Source: Dicyema japonicum
Taxonomy: Eukaryota; Dicyemida; Rhombozoa; Dicyemidae
Assembly: GCA_011109175.1 (NCBI GenBank)
Contig: RDEW01000004.1
Span: 1,173,323-1,237,322, forward strand
Direction of reading: 5' to 3'
Length of the DNA: 64,000 nt
Shown here: positions 1 to 11,162 of the stretch, one piece after another
How the letters are laid out: each line of letters begins with the position of its first letter
Position numbering within the stretch: position 1 is the first letter of the stretch
Notes under the pieces: model-generated
Seen by the model: the letters and a program-made list of their open reading frames with translations, nothing else
Told to the model about the DNA's origin: nothing
The model's database searches: none
Made by a program: the position numbers and the translations under genes

Positions 1-21
1 GTTAAACAAGATTTACGGTTC

Positions 22-1141
22 CCATTCAAAATGGCCTCTTTCAAAATGGCCTCCATTCAAAATGGCCTCCAATAAAATTTCTCAGGTTTTGGATACGTTC
101 ATCAATAGACATCACGAGATATTTTACCAAGGTCCTCGACATCTTTAGGTAAAAGAGTCATCTTTTTATATCTTATAAAAATTGATTTTTCCAAGGTCCT
201 CGACATCTTTAGGTGAAAAAGTCATCTTTTTTAAATCTTATAAAAATTGATTTTAAGGGGTCCTATGGGTAAGTGGAACAATTTACCAAGGTCCTCGACA
301 TCTTTAGGTAAAAAAGTCATCTTTTTTAAATCTTATAAAAATTGATTTTACCAAGGTCCTCGACATCTTTAGGTGAAAAAGTCATCTTTTTTAAATCTTA
401 TAAAAATTGATTTTAACGGGTCCTATGGGTAAGTGGAACAATTTACCAAGGTCCTCGACATCTTTAGGTGAAAAAGTCATCTTTTTTAAATCTTATAAAA
501 ATTGATTTTAAGAGGTCCTATGGGTAAGTGGAACAATTTACCAAGGTCCTCGACATCTTTAGGTAAACATTTATTTTTTTAAATATTTTTATTTAACTTT
601 AAAATGAAAGATTTATTTTCAAAAGGAAAAAAAGAAAATAATTATAAATGTAATAGAATATATCGGATCCAAGTTAAGTAAACATTTGTTCTTAAACAAA
701 TCTCAATGTATTCTCAGATAAAGCAATATATTTAGTTTTTCTAAGAATTTTTTCTCCATTTTGTAATCTTAAGAATTTTATCATTATGCTTTCTTCTTTT
801 ATCAATTTCTTAACAAAATTTCTTGGAATCTTGTTTAGTGTCCAAATGTACTTCTAAAAACGTTGTGCCAGCTTCCAATTGAGATATGGACCTTGGTAAA
901 ATGTTCCACTTACCCATAGGACCAGTTAAAATCAATTTTTATAAGATTTAAAAAGATGATTTTTTACCTAAAGATGTCGAGGACCTTGGCAAAATCAATT
1001 TTTATAAGATTTAAAAAAATGACTTTTTTACCTAAAGATGTCGTTTCGCTAAAATCTCGTGATGTTTATTGATGAACTTATCCAAAACCTGAAAAAATTA
1101 ATTGGAGGCCATTTTGAATGGAGGCCATTTTGAATGGACAC
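22..1141. repeat. Foldback (inverted-repeat) element with internal tandem repeats
   Basis: The left end (22-73) holds repeats of a CATTCAAAATGGCCTC motif and the right end (1101-1137) holds the reverse complement, so the two ends can pair. Inside the left arm a unit starting CCAAGGTCCTCGACATCTTT recurs at 127, 191, 286, 351, 446 and 541, in two sizes of about 65 and 95 bp, the longer carrying a TCCTATGGGTAAGTGGAAC insert. Inverted copies lie at about 891-1042. The centre (about 565-880) is AT-rich and non-coding. No transposase is visible, so this looks like a non-autonomous foldback/MITE-like element. No clear target-site duplication was found. Confidence 0.8.
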
Positions 1142-1319
1142 GAGATTTACAAAGCTGGTTGCCATAAGTGTTGCGACGATTCGACATTGGTTATCGATAA
1201 CATCACTGACCAGATTCAACTACTTGATATGGAGATTATATAATCCTTTAAATTATTCCAATAATTGCCGGATTTCCAAATTCTAATACTTCATTAAACA
1301 ATAGAAACAAGTCAGGATC

Positions 1320-1500
1320 CAACTACCAAGAGAAGATGAAGATTGCCGATTCCAGAGCATTGAGAAAACCGCTTCCGTTCACGTGGGTCTTAAGTCGTGT
1401 AGCGATTGCATTCTCAATTTCATTGATGACTATTTCACCAATTCTTCCAACTGATTTTGATATTTCGAAGGCGATAACGGGAGCGATCTCCTAAAGTTGA
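1320..1500 (-). pseudogene. Retroelement family C fragment
   Basis: A minus-strand frame of about 55 codons is open here and contains the motif AFEISKSVGRIGEIV followed by an ALESAI-type end. This resembles the C-terminal region of a widespread retroelement protein in which an 'ETxGxxG' block precedes a 'RLSxAIQRGN' block. No start, splice signal or continuation is convincing, so it is treated as a fragment. Related pieces occur at 2795-3165, 8790-9032, 28127-28880, 57550-57790 and 58390-58560. Confidence 0.4.
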
Positions 1501-2790
1501 GTATTCTTCAACTTCCCATGTTTAGCGGAATAACACTTGCTGGATCATTCGTCGACATTGACTGATGTTTATTATCTGAAAAACTCGTTATTATCCCTGA
1601 TGATACAGCGAAGATGTTGAGAGAATATATCATAATCAATTGTTGGGGTAAAATTAATAAAACAACATATTTATTAACTCCAGTACAAGCAGTCAGACTA
1701 ATTGATCCAAGGAAGTAATCTAAGGGGGAACGCCTGCTTGATTAATTTCCATCCTTCAATAGTCCACTACAGGCTTCCGCTTCCTAAAAGGGATGAAGAA
1801 GAGGTTCACTCTTTTCCATTTTCATCAAATATCCTACCATCGCAAACATTACTTCATTCTAAGCCGGAAAAGTTTTTTTTATAATGGTAATCTTCAGGGA
1901 GAAGGTAAGAAGATCCCTTTGTTGTTTAACAGGTGGGAGGCGGTTGACCAGAATTGACCTGTATTGTAAAGTCCATCTTTCGGGTTGAATCCAGCAACAG
2001 TCCGATGTCATCAGAGGTTATGTTCAGCCAACTTAGCCAAGAAGAGATATATCACTTCAAACAAAGATTACTTTCATTCTCTGCTGTTATGTTAACCATT
2101 CCAATGGTGTAGTGAGAAGAAATGATCATTTTCGCGCCATGCTGCCACTGACGACAATGGGGACAGCTTGGTCATATGACGTCATTATATAGAATAAGAA
2201 AGGGAGAACAAAGAAAGAAACGACAGATTAGCAGTCAGTAGGTAGAATAGAACACAAAAACACTATTATAGTCTGACTCACTGACCTACCTGGTCCAATA
2301 GAAGGATCTAATCGTCAATGTGGTAATCTTTTACCATGGGGACCAATTTTTAATTGATTTAATTTATAGTCAATTCATGGTAATTTTACTGGTTATAAAA
2401 CTAAATTTAGTCAGTAACCACAATCGTTAAAATATTTTTAAATTTAATAAAATTATTAAATAACCACAAATAAGAGGAGTGAATTATAACGATTTTTGCA
2501 CAAAATGTCTCAGCTGTAATTAAATTTCCCGACTTTAATTGCATCACTGATTAAAACTTAAAATGTATTTGACCTACATTTGGTAAGCATGAATGATTAA
2601 AACTTAAAATTATATGTTATTTTAAATTTTATTTACCGTGAATTAATTTGATTAATCAGTCAACATATACAACTCTACTTACTCATCTGCATGAAAGAAA
2701 GCCAAAATTCCTTGAAAGAAATAACAGACCTTTGGAGGACAATTTATTTAAAGTCAGTCGCAATCAATTGGATATAACTCGTTGACTTTC
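1501..2790. other. No recognised gene
   Basis: AT-rich sequence with scattered stops. A purine-rich stretch following a TGACGTCA palindrome lies near 2170-2280. The longest open stretch (1702-1884) has no recognisable motif. Confidence 0.5.
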
Positions 2791-2794
2791 TTAT

Positions 2795-3165
2795 GTGCCA
2801 TCAGACCCTTTAATAGCTACAAGGAGAAGGGTCATAGAGGAATTGTTTATTAAACGCATCTCCATACAAATTGCAAGAAAAAGCCGGTCCCAATTATGGA
2901 CCAGACAAGATGACGATCTTACAATTAACAAAAGGATGCTCTCATATGGGATGTCACTCCTGTTGATACATTTCCCTCGTAAATATGATATCTAGTACAA
3001 TCGCAGACTGTCCTACCGCTTACTTGGCCGAACTGATGAAGTTGGATAAATATTCTGCACTTGGGGAACGTTTCAACCTTATCCTAATTGTGTTTGAAAC
3101 TTCGTGTGTAACTGAGCCTGTCAACAGAGGTATCTTCGAGAAATCTGTACCACAATCTCTTTAAG
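2795..3165 (+). pseudogene. Retroelement family C fragment
   Basis: Two frames carry retroelement-like peptides. The second (about 3010-3160) contains LMKLDKYSALGERF and then IVFETSCVTEP. The same LDKYSALG and FETSGV patterns recur in the fragment at 57550-57790, which supports a shared family. The piece is short and interrupted by stops and is presumably a dead insertion. Confidence 0.45.
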
Positions 3166-3399
3166 GTAAACATAATTAAAGGTATGTCTTTCCCATCTAA
3201 ATACACATGGGAAATTTCTTGTGGCTGTGATTAAGAGCACGTAAAGTTGTCTCCTCAGCAAGACACTCGCGGGGACTTTTTGTGAAGGTCATTAGAGACG
3301 TATGAAGTCATTTCTCCCATTAAAACATCAACGATGAATCTCTTGTGGAAGTAATTAGGGGTTATAATGTTGTCTCCCCCTCCAAAACATCCATTAAAT

Positions 3400-4135
3400 T
3401 GTCGCAAGAATCACCGACAAGTTAGTATGGAACCACGGCAGTCAGGTGATCATGGCCTCCTTAAGCAGCCATCTCACCTTTGCTTGCTGCTCGTCCCGCA
3501 CTTTTTGTGTTCACATGCTACTTTTGGAAACTTGGAGGTTCTCCTCAGAAGTATTTCGAATGGAGTTGATCTTAGCAGCGATGAGAACCTTTGTAGAGCC
3601 GTAGTGACTGTTGCTCTAAAAAATTTGATCTTTTTTAGATTTGTATTTGACAGGTTTGTACCTCATGAGCACAGTCATAGCTGATTGTCGGTTGTATGTA
3701 TTGCTTAGAGAGTGAGTTCCAACGTTAAGTGAAGCAGCATTTGTAGTGTCCAAGGAGTGTTTTTAAAAAGTTCAGTTTTGATATTGTTGCCGTGTTTACT
3801 GAATGTCATAAGGGGGTCGTACATGATACCCTGTAACTTAACTGAGATTATGAGAGGATATAGCTCCATTAAGGGTTAAGACCGGTGGAGAGTTAGTTAT
3901 TCTTTTATTTGAAAAAATTTTGTAATTGGGCAGCACAATATGAACATATAGCTGTGATGATTATATTGACATTATTTGCGAAAACTCGTGTATCGTAGTT
4001 GGTCTGGGTGGCATATCATTCATGAAGAGGTTGAACAAAATGGGCGACAGAGGAGATTCCTGTAGGTCCAGTTGGGCCCTCAGTGAAGAATTTTGTCGGG
4101 GCTGTAAGATGAATTGTGGAGTCTCCCTTATCTAT
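3400..4135 (-). pseudogene. LINE family B fragment (reverse transcriptase)
   Basis: On the minus strand, starting near 4075, the frame reads SPLSPILFNLFMNDMP, which is the RT block around the 'PQGSxLSPxLFN' motif. Downstream, in shifted frames, come thumb-domain pieces resembling those of the other family B copies. The YADD box cannot be recovered. Frameshifts and stops show an old, inactive copy. Confidence 0.6.
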
Positions 4136-4223
4136 GAAATAATTTTTAGGTTAAACAAAAAATAATTTTATGGAAAAATAATTTCAATCAAAACTTGGTT
4201 TAATTTTTTCATAATTGAAAAAA

Positions 4224-5739
4224 TTATAAAATTGTGGAAAATCTAATGTTCTTATTCGGATTAATTTTATGAACGACGAGAGCTGATAGGTCGTTCAAAA
4301 AATTAATATTTTTCTTCAAACATTTATTCACAGATTCAGAAAAGTTGTCTGCCAAATCTTGATTGATAATATTTCCAACCTAAAATTAGTTTTAAATTAA
4401 CATATTCCTTTAGTCCTGTGAAATTCTTGTTTTTCGCTAAATCATCTCTAGAATCCTCTTTCTTTCCGTTTCCCACAGCAAAGTGATCCGTTTCATTACA
4501 AAAATCCTTAATCTGTGTTTGATTTACCACGGAAGGCTTTATGTTCTCAAAATCACTTATTTTTCTGGTTTCTTTCGTTTTATCAACTTTTTTGTGCAAA
4601 TTTGTGAGAATAGATTTTCTCACTTGGTCCGTAATGGTAGTTTCCATGTCAACAATCACGTACTCGTGGTCGTTTTCTATTCTTCCATTATCCTCGATAT
4701 CCTTTTTGATTGAAAGGTCGAAATTAAAGGGTTTTGTGGACTTTTGTGGCTGCCAATTTACAAAGCAATTTTGCTCCTTCGTTCTACGGAAAATCATTAA
4801 CTCTGTAAACTTTTTTATTTTAAGATATTTATCAATAAGCGGTAAAATAACTGACTTTTTCTTGGCTTTCTTCAAAAAGGGATGCTTCAATAAAAGGGAG
4901 GCTGAGGGTCTCTAAGAATATAAACCAAATCTGACATCTTTGGGGTCTTTATTCAAGCAAAGGTCAATAAATTGCTGAATTAAGGCAGAAAAAACAGAAA
5001 TTGGGAGTTTAGGAGTGTCCCTCAAAGGGATGAGAAACAAAGCCTTCATTACATGCAGATTGTGAAATGGGGGATGACCTGTAGCCATTTCTACGCATGT
5101 AATCCCAGTACTCCATATATCAACCTAATTAAATCAGAAATTGCTGCCTTGTAATTATATTCTGATTCTTTGATGATTTCAGGAGCCATCCAAAGCGGGG
5201 TCCCAATGAAGGTATCAAATTTATTGAGAGTGTTTGTGAAGTTCCGACTGAAGCCAAAATCAGACAATTTCACATCGCCCGTAGCAGAAATGAGGACATT
5301 GGGCCGCTATAGTTCAAACTGGAAATTCTACATTTTATATCTCTGTGTATGATTCCGCAGTCGTGGAGATAAGCCAGTCCAGAGACAATTTCCTTGCAGA
5401 ATACTCCAATTTCATACTCTTTGAATATCCTCATTTTTATCATTTCCGAAAGAGTCCCTACTTCCATATACTCCATGACAATCCACATGGTGGAATCCAG
5501 TCAATTCATAGACATATTACCTGTAGAAAGGCGTGGTAATATGTGACGATGTTGTTACATTTGCATTCCAACAAAATATTGATTTCGCTTTGGATATTTT
5601 CAATCTCAAAGTCGCCGAAATTCAAATCGACGATTTTCACTGCCACGTTTTTTTTTGAATTTTGTTCAACCGCTCGGTAGACTAAGGCAAACGAGCCTTG
5701 GCCAATTTTCTCTCTAAGTTCATAATTCTGAACATTCAT
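4224..5739 (-). CDS. GCKIII-type STE20 serine/threonine kinase (STK24/25/26-like)
   Basis: Cytoplasmic Ser/Thr kinase of the germinal-centre-kinase III branch. The model starts at ATG 5739 (MNVQNYEL); six exons are 5739-5521, 5497-5332, 5306-5148, 5124-4936, 4911-4380 and 4357-4224, about 466 codons. Visible are the glycine loop GQGSFA (residues 13-18), VAVK with the catalytic lysine at 35, HRDIK, DFGFSR and GTPLWMAPE. The block KIVDLNFGDFEIENIQSEI matches the GCKIII 'IIDLEEAEDEIEDIQQEI' region. HPFLKKAKKKS closes the kinase domain, and a lysine/acid-rich tail of about 190 residues is not recognised. Oddities: intron 1 (5498-5520) ends in TG; intron 3 (5125-5147) is GC-AG; with canonical ends, intron 2 (5307-5331, 25 nt) leaves one extra base before NVLIS, so either the site is unusual or there is a one-base error or frameshift. 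Confidence 0.85.
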
Positions 5740-5745
5740 GGCCAA

Positions 5746-6650
5746 TTATTGAAAAAATTGCGCTTTGTGGAAATAAATAAAATACGAAATTAGCAAATAA
5801 ACGCCAACGACGAAAATCTCGTCGTCACAAAGGAGTTAATTATTGCGGTCTCAGTTTTACCACAGAAAATATTCCTTTTTTACTGAATTTAATCCTTTAT
5901 AATAATTTCCAAACTGAAGGAACTATTATTGGGACACTATGACCTCAAACCAGTGACTTGATGCAGGACGAACAGATTACCCCTTACCTTCGGAATCAAT
6001 TTGATTGGCTAATATTTGGTTAAATCCGGTTTTATTTGATTTGAAAAAAATTAGGTTAATGTATTGATTATTTTAATTGCTGATTAAAACAATTAACTGT
6101 GATAGACCTAAGATAATCCTGTTCCATTGTGCCTGCGACGCTTGAATTCCTGAGTCGTCCAGATGCTGGTTATTTTCGCGAATCTCACTTTGAGAGGCTG
6201 ACTTTATTCTACTTTAATAAAAAATTTATCCCCAAAGATAATTAAAACAAAATTTATTTGTCAACAAATTCCCGCTAAATTTTTAATTTTGTTAGAAAAT
6301 ACATACATTCTACACGTATTCTCCATAAAATTGATCAGCACACTTTATTGGGTTAGGCTTTGCTTTACCAAATTTCAACACACTTTATTTTGTGTTTTAT
6401 TGAAAATTTCTAGGTGAATTGATGTTTTGAGAAATTTTATCAATATCATTAACGTAATTGCATTATAATTACCTCAAGGTGTTACTCAATTACATTCCAA
6501 CTGTACATGTAATAAAAAGGAGCTGATTAGAGTCTTTTATACCCCACGTGAAGAGTAACATAATCATAAAGTCAGTAGATTGATTAAGGAGACAATCTCA
6601 AAAACAGGAATCAAGGTTTGATAAGGAATAAGTTATGACGAAAGTTAGTT
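5746..6650. other. Intergenic, no recognised gene
   Basis: AT-rich DNA upstream of the kinase start. It has no open frame with recognisable motifs and presumably holds the kinase 5' region. Confidence 0.5.
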
Positions 6651-6654
6651 AATA

Positions 6655-8772
6655 GCACTTCCGCGTTCCCATAAGCACGTAGGATGCCTAGGGGTTCGCT
6701 CGTGCCGTACACCCACTATCCTCCCAGTCAGCCTTCATCATCTAGCTCTGTTTCTCGCGCGTTTACGAATATCCTCAAGATCGTCTCCAGTTTTGAATTG
6801 ACCGCCAATTCGTGCGTAATCGTTACTAAGGCAGAAGGGAAGCGTACATCTTAGCCGACCCCGAAATCCAATTCCATGATTTGAATAGTAATCTTCCATG
6901 ATTTGATTGCAAGGAATCTCTTCATCCATTCTCAGAACATGTCCGAAAAGTCGCCAGCGTGAGGTAATTACTTCTCTGCTTATCGGTTTGCATTTACATA
7001 ATTTGTAGAGTGTCGTTTTTGATAATCTGTGGCCATTTGATTCCCACAATTTTTCTCAAATGTGTCTAGTCTGTCAAGGTCAGTTTTTGATGTTCTTCAT
7101 GTTCCCGAGTTATAATAGGACTGGTTGCATGAACGCGTTGTATAAGCGCATCCGAAGTTTAAGGAGATAAGTTTTCTGTGAGTCCAAATACTCCACATGT
7201 TTTTCAGTGCACACGATGCCAACATCTTTCTACGAGCAATGTTTCAGCATCACCCAAAAACGAGCCGAGCATTTTAGTAAACCTCCATTTCTCATCAATC
7301 CGTGTCGATGACCGCTTAATCGAAGTTAACTCTGTTTTTTCTGAATCGATCTTCAAAGACCACCTCTCCATCTACTGCAGTTCTTAGTACCTCCACATCC
7401 TCAGACACAAAATCGATGTCATCTGCATATATTAATTCCACAAAATGATTAAGTGACCCAATTCTTTTCTAACGTTCCTCAACGCAGCTTCCAAATAGAT
7501 TGCAAAGAGAACTGGCGAAAGCGAGTCCCTTGCGGAATACCAATCCCGGTGGTGAATTTTTCCGAATAGCCCTTCCCCACTTTCACTATGAGGCTCGTGT
7601 CAGCCAGCAAAAAACGCACAATCCTCAAACAGTCCTCATCAATTATGTTTGAGAACTTGCAGTAGTTTATCTCAGCAGACACAGTCGAATGCTTTCGATA
7701 AGTCGACTCCCAGAATATACATTGTTTTTCTGTACTTCTGACATATTGCCGTAAGCCACCGATGACTCCATACTATATCAGCGGTCGATCTTCCTGGTCT
7801 GAATCCGCTTTGACTTGGTGACAAGATTGGTCAACTGAATTTGATATTCAATGTTGTAATCAACAATGTTTTTCGCAAAGTGGTCAAAAGCACGATCGGC
7901 CTGAGATTTTCAATTGGACCTGCAGTTTTGCCATGTTTTTGTAAAAAAGTAGAACTCCCATCGCGATGTCAATTGAAAAATGAGTCTCCTGAATATCGTT
8001 GAATATAAAGTATCTTTTCTGCTAACTGGGTTGGTGCGTATTTAAACAACTCTCCACAAATATTGCCATAGCCAGCTTCTCTGTTGTTATTCAGGCGAAG
8101 GAGTGCTCCGCGAATCTCGGAATCCGTAAACACGAGGCTGTCCTTAGAATTGTGGGAGAAGTAAAGTATTTTATCGATTGAACTGCTTGCTAAAGTGTTG
8201 GGCTATAAGTCCAGCAGAACGGTAGCGTCCAATACAAAGTGACCGAACTCATTTTGAATTTTTAAATTGGTTTTAGCTGACCCGCGGTTGAGTATACGCA
8301 CAGCCATAAATATTTTTGCACCTGAAAGTAATCTTTCAACTTCCAGTCTTGATGAACGTATACAAACAATACATCGAGCCATGTTTCTCATATGCATGCG
8401 CCTCGTGGGGTCCGTCCATATCTTAGACAAATATGAGGAAAATTGAGGAAATGCAAAAGAGGGCTTACAGAGTAACGGAGCGTTGGATTTGTGAAGATGT
8501 GCAAAGCCCATCCCATAATGACGTGAGTCAGATGGTAGTAGTATTAACCGGTAATTGTCATAGCATACATTTCGTTCTGTCACCTTCGTCACTTGCAGAC
8601 ATGCCACACCGGTTTTGTATCTTTCTAGATCCGTACATAGAATGTTCTGTTTGATGTTTGAGGCAATTCCTCCGACATTGAAAAATGTAATGGAAAAAAG
8701 CGTAGAGTGGATTGATCGAGAATACGATAAAGACATTACAATGAGAGTGATGTCAACCAACTCAACCAACAC
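6655..8772 (-). mobile_element. Degenerate LINE-A (RTE-like) copy, endonuclease plus RT
   Basis: Read on the minus strand, 8772-8203 carries an apurinic-endonuclease-type start (FNVGGIASNIKQN, then GVACLQVTKV and SRHYGMGFAHL). The RT region follows in several frames; at 7682-7479 IIDEDCLRIVRFLL, SLIVKVGKGYSEKF and TGIGIPQGT resemble the intact copy at 9126-10955. At 7049-6738 is the C-terminal block SRWRLFGHVLRMDEEIPCN and FRGRLRCTLPF. Frameshifts and stops throughout mark an old inactive copy. It is useful because it preserves the endonuclease region missing from the younger truncated copy. Confidence 0.7.
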
Positions 8773-8789
8773 CGACGAAGTGTTACAAT

Positions 8790-9032
8790 AAATTATAATT
8801 TAAAGACCGTCGGTTGTCATGGACATAATGCCCTCTCGTGTAGAAGAAATGCAGGACGATTCCCGAGACACAAGGTGGTCAACGGAATTGTCAAGCAAGC
8901 CTTAGAGTCTGTGGGATACCCGCCATACTCGAACTGCCCCTGTTCTGAGAAATAATGTCCTTGAAATGCCCGAGAGGTGATCATCAAGTCATCCACCGTT
9001 CTTACATCATCTTCAAAAACAAGTATGATAGC
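8790..9032 (+). pseudogene. Retroelement family C C-terminal fragment
   Basis: The plus strand reads CHGHNALSCRRNAGRFPRHK followed by VVNGIVKQALESVGYP. This matches a conserved tail of R2-like retroelement proteins, where a Cys/His pair is followed by 'LSCkxxxGRxxRHxxvNxxIxxAL'. Stops follow. The fragment served as the target locus for the LINE-A insertion beginning at 9126. Confidence 0.5.
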
Positions 9033-9125
9033 TGTTTGTCAGGGCAAAGGGAGTCCGTTAGCCGTCTAAGGGATTGGTTGCATGAGACAGTTCTTGTTTA
9101 GTTGATGACCATCACTTACCTGCAA
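9033..9125. repeat. Target-site duplication, left copy (93 bp)
   Basis: This stretch, from TGTTTGTCAGGGCAAAGGGA to ACTTACCTGCAA, is repeated at 10956-11049 with one clear difference (GGGATTGG here, GGGACTTGG there). The two copies exactly bracket the LINE-A insertion. Confidence 0.85.
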
Positions 9126-10955
9126 TTATATTATTATTTATTATTTAAAGCACTCCCGAGAAGTCATAAAATTAATCAAGCCTCCCTTGTGCCGTATTTC
9201 TAGCCATCCTCTCTATCAGCCTTTTCCAGGACCCTCTACTTCGTGCCAGTTCCCTTAAGGTATCTAGGTCGTCTGCGGAAGTGAGCTTCAGTCCCACAGC
9301 CGACAGGTCTCCATTCAAAATAGTTGGGAGTGTGACTCTTGGTCTTCCACGGAAACCGGCTCCCGTATGCATTAGGTAGTTTTCCATGGCGATATTCGCG
9401 GGTACTTGAGCATTTAGACGTAAGATATGTCCAAAGAGACTCCATCTTGATCTGAAGATCTCCTCGGATAGTATACCAGATTTGCACTTCGAGTAGAGGT
9501 CATTGTTTGAGATCTTCTTAGGCCACTTGATCTTGATTACTGATTTCAATTGTGTCCTGTGGAAAGCGTCAAGACGGTCCATCTCTTGTTTAGAGATTCC
9601 CCAAGTGCCTGAATTGTAGGTCAGGACGGGGATGACAAAAGCCTTATATATTCTGAGTTTGGTGTTTAATCCCATCCTCTTCTTATGACCCCACATATTC
9701 GATACTTTCTTTAGTGCACACATTGCGAGGATTTTCCTCCGAGAAACATCTTCTGAGTCCCCGAGAAGCGAACCCACCTTCTTTTGCTTTCTCCAAGACT
9801 CGTCCGATCTTCGATCATTGCGTGTAAGTGTTGTGAACTCTGTTTTATCGGTGTTAACGGTTAAGAACCATTTCGAGAATACGTGTGGAAGAACGTTAAG
9901 CATGTGTTGAAGTACTTGAATATCCTCAGAAACAAAGTCCAGGTCGTCCGCGTAGATTATCTCGTTATAATTGTTGCCAACCAGGGGTCTGAACTCTCTT
10001 AGTGCGGCCTCAAGGTAGACAATAAAGAGGACCGGGGATAGTGAGTCCCCCTGTGGAACTCCACGTGAGGTCGAAAAAAAGTTAGAGGTAGAGTCACCAA
10101 TTTTGACGGCAAGTTGAGTGTTCCGCATGAGTAAGTGTATTATTTTGACATCGTCAGGCAGTAGAAAACTCTCCAACACTTCCATAAGTTTTCCACGGTC
10201 CACCGAGTCGAACGCACGGGACATGTCGATACCAAGTATCTCAATAGATTTTTTGTATTTTTGGCACAGGGCACAATACCACCTGTGCCCCCATACCACG
10301 TCAGCCGTGGACCTGCCCGTCCGGAATCCACTTTGGCCGTCCGAAAGAAATATGTTCACCCTCTCCTTTATTCGGTTTAAAGCAATGAGGGATAATGTTT
10401 TTCGTATGGAGGTTAGGAGTATAATAGGTCTGAAGTTGTGAGGGGGGCCTTTACTTTTTCCCGGTTTTTGTAGTGGAATTAGCCACCCTTTTCCCAGTTC
10501 CAGTTCATCTGCACCCTCGAGAGACCGGTTGAAAATGTTAGTAATCATTTCAATTAGCTCCTCCGGGCCGTATTGTAAAAGTTCTGCAGTAATGAAGTCT
10601 GGTCCGGCAGATCTTCCGGTATTTAATTTTTTAATAGCTTGTTGAGTTTCGGATATGGTAATAGGGCTAGTTAGAGTGTACTTGTAAGACTTCCGAGATT
10701 TCATTGCTTGGTCAGCCGCGTCCTGTTTGTTGAACATAAGGTCAAAATGGGATGCCAGAACGTTTGCTTTGTTAATGGTTCCGATAACGTCGTGACCAAG
10801 GTTGTCATGGACAGTTAACGAAATTGGACAGTTTTCTCTGCTAAGAAGCCGGATTGCTTTGAACATTCTTGGTCCGTTCTTGTACTTTAATATGTCTGAG
10901 ATTTTCTCCTCAGCTTCATTTTTGGCAAGGAATCTTTGTATTTGTTTCTTTGTAT
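9126..10955 (-). mobile_element. Young 5'-truncated LINE-A insertion with open RT frame
   Basis: Non-LTR retrotransposon encoding reverse transcriptase. The frame is open from the truncated 5' junction at 10955 to a stop at 9172; an internal ATG at 10866 gives 564 residues. RT motifs in order are FRPIILLTSIRK, SGFRTGRSTADVVW, IDMSRAFDSV, GVPQGDSLSPVLF and the catalytic box IIYADDLDF. The C-terminus has WSLFGHILRLNAQVP, FRGRPRVTLPT and SADDLDTLRELARSRGSW, a layout typical of RTE-like elements. After the stop comes CTTCTCGGGAGTGC and an AAT-rich tail (9126-9150 on the plus strand). The endonuclease end is missing, so this copy cannot be autonomous. The intact frame and near-identical target duplications indicate a recent insertion. 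Confidence 0.9.
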
Positions 10956-11049
10956 TGTTTGTCAGGGCAAAGGGAGTCCGTTAGCCGTCTAAGGGACTTG
11001 GTTGCATGAGACAGTTCTTGTTTAGTTGATGACCATCACTTACCTGCAA
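10956..11049. repeat. Target-site duplication, right copy (94 bp)
   Basis: Direct repeat partner of 9033-9125, flanking the LINE-A insertion on its 5' side. Its length is long for a LINE target-site duplication. Confidence 0.85.
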
Positions 11050-11147
11050 CAAAATCAATATATGATAAATTTTTTAGTTAAAAATTAAATATTTTATTAA
11101 TAATTTCCCACGATTAATTTTTTAATTTTTAGTAATGCTTTTGTGAG

Positions 11148-11162
11148 TTGTTGTGAGTACTA
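11148..11162. repeat. 15 bp target-site duplication, left copy
   Basis: TTGTTGTGAGTACTA is repeated exactly at 12711-12725, on either side of the LINE-B insertion. Confidence 0.8.

Noticed and set aside
127-565. Regularly spaced repeats considered as a CRISPR array
   Set aside because: The repeats are long tandem units without distinct spacers, inside inverted arms, in eukaryotic DNA.
2130-2300. TGACGTCA followed by purine-rich DNA here and at 17940-18000, considered as paired LTRs
   Set aside because: Similarity does not extend beyond the palindrome and base composition, and no gag, pol or primer-binding site lies between them.
4483-4915. Two plus-strand open frames
   Set aside because: They lie opposite the kinase C-terminal exon and read as low-complexity Phe/Ser/Leu-rich shadow.
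8433-8654. Open frame on the plus strand
   Set aside because: It is antisense to the LINE-A endonuclease frame at 8772-8203.
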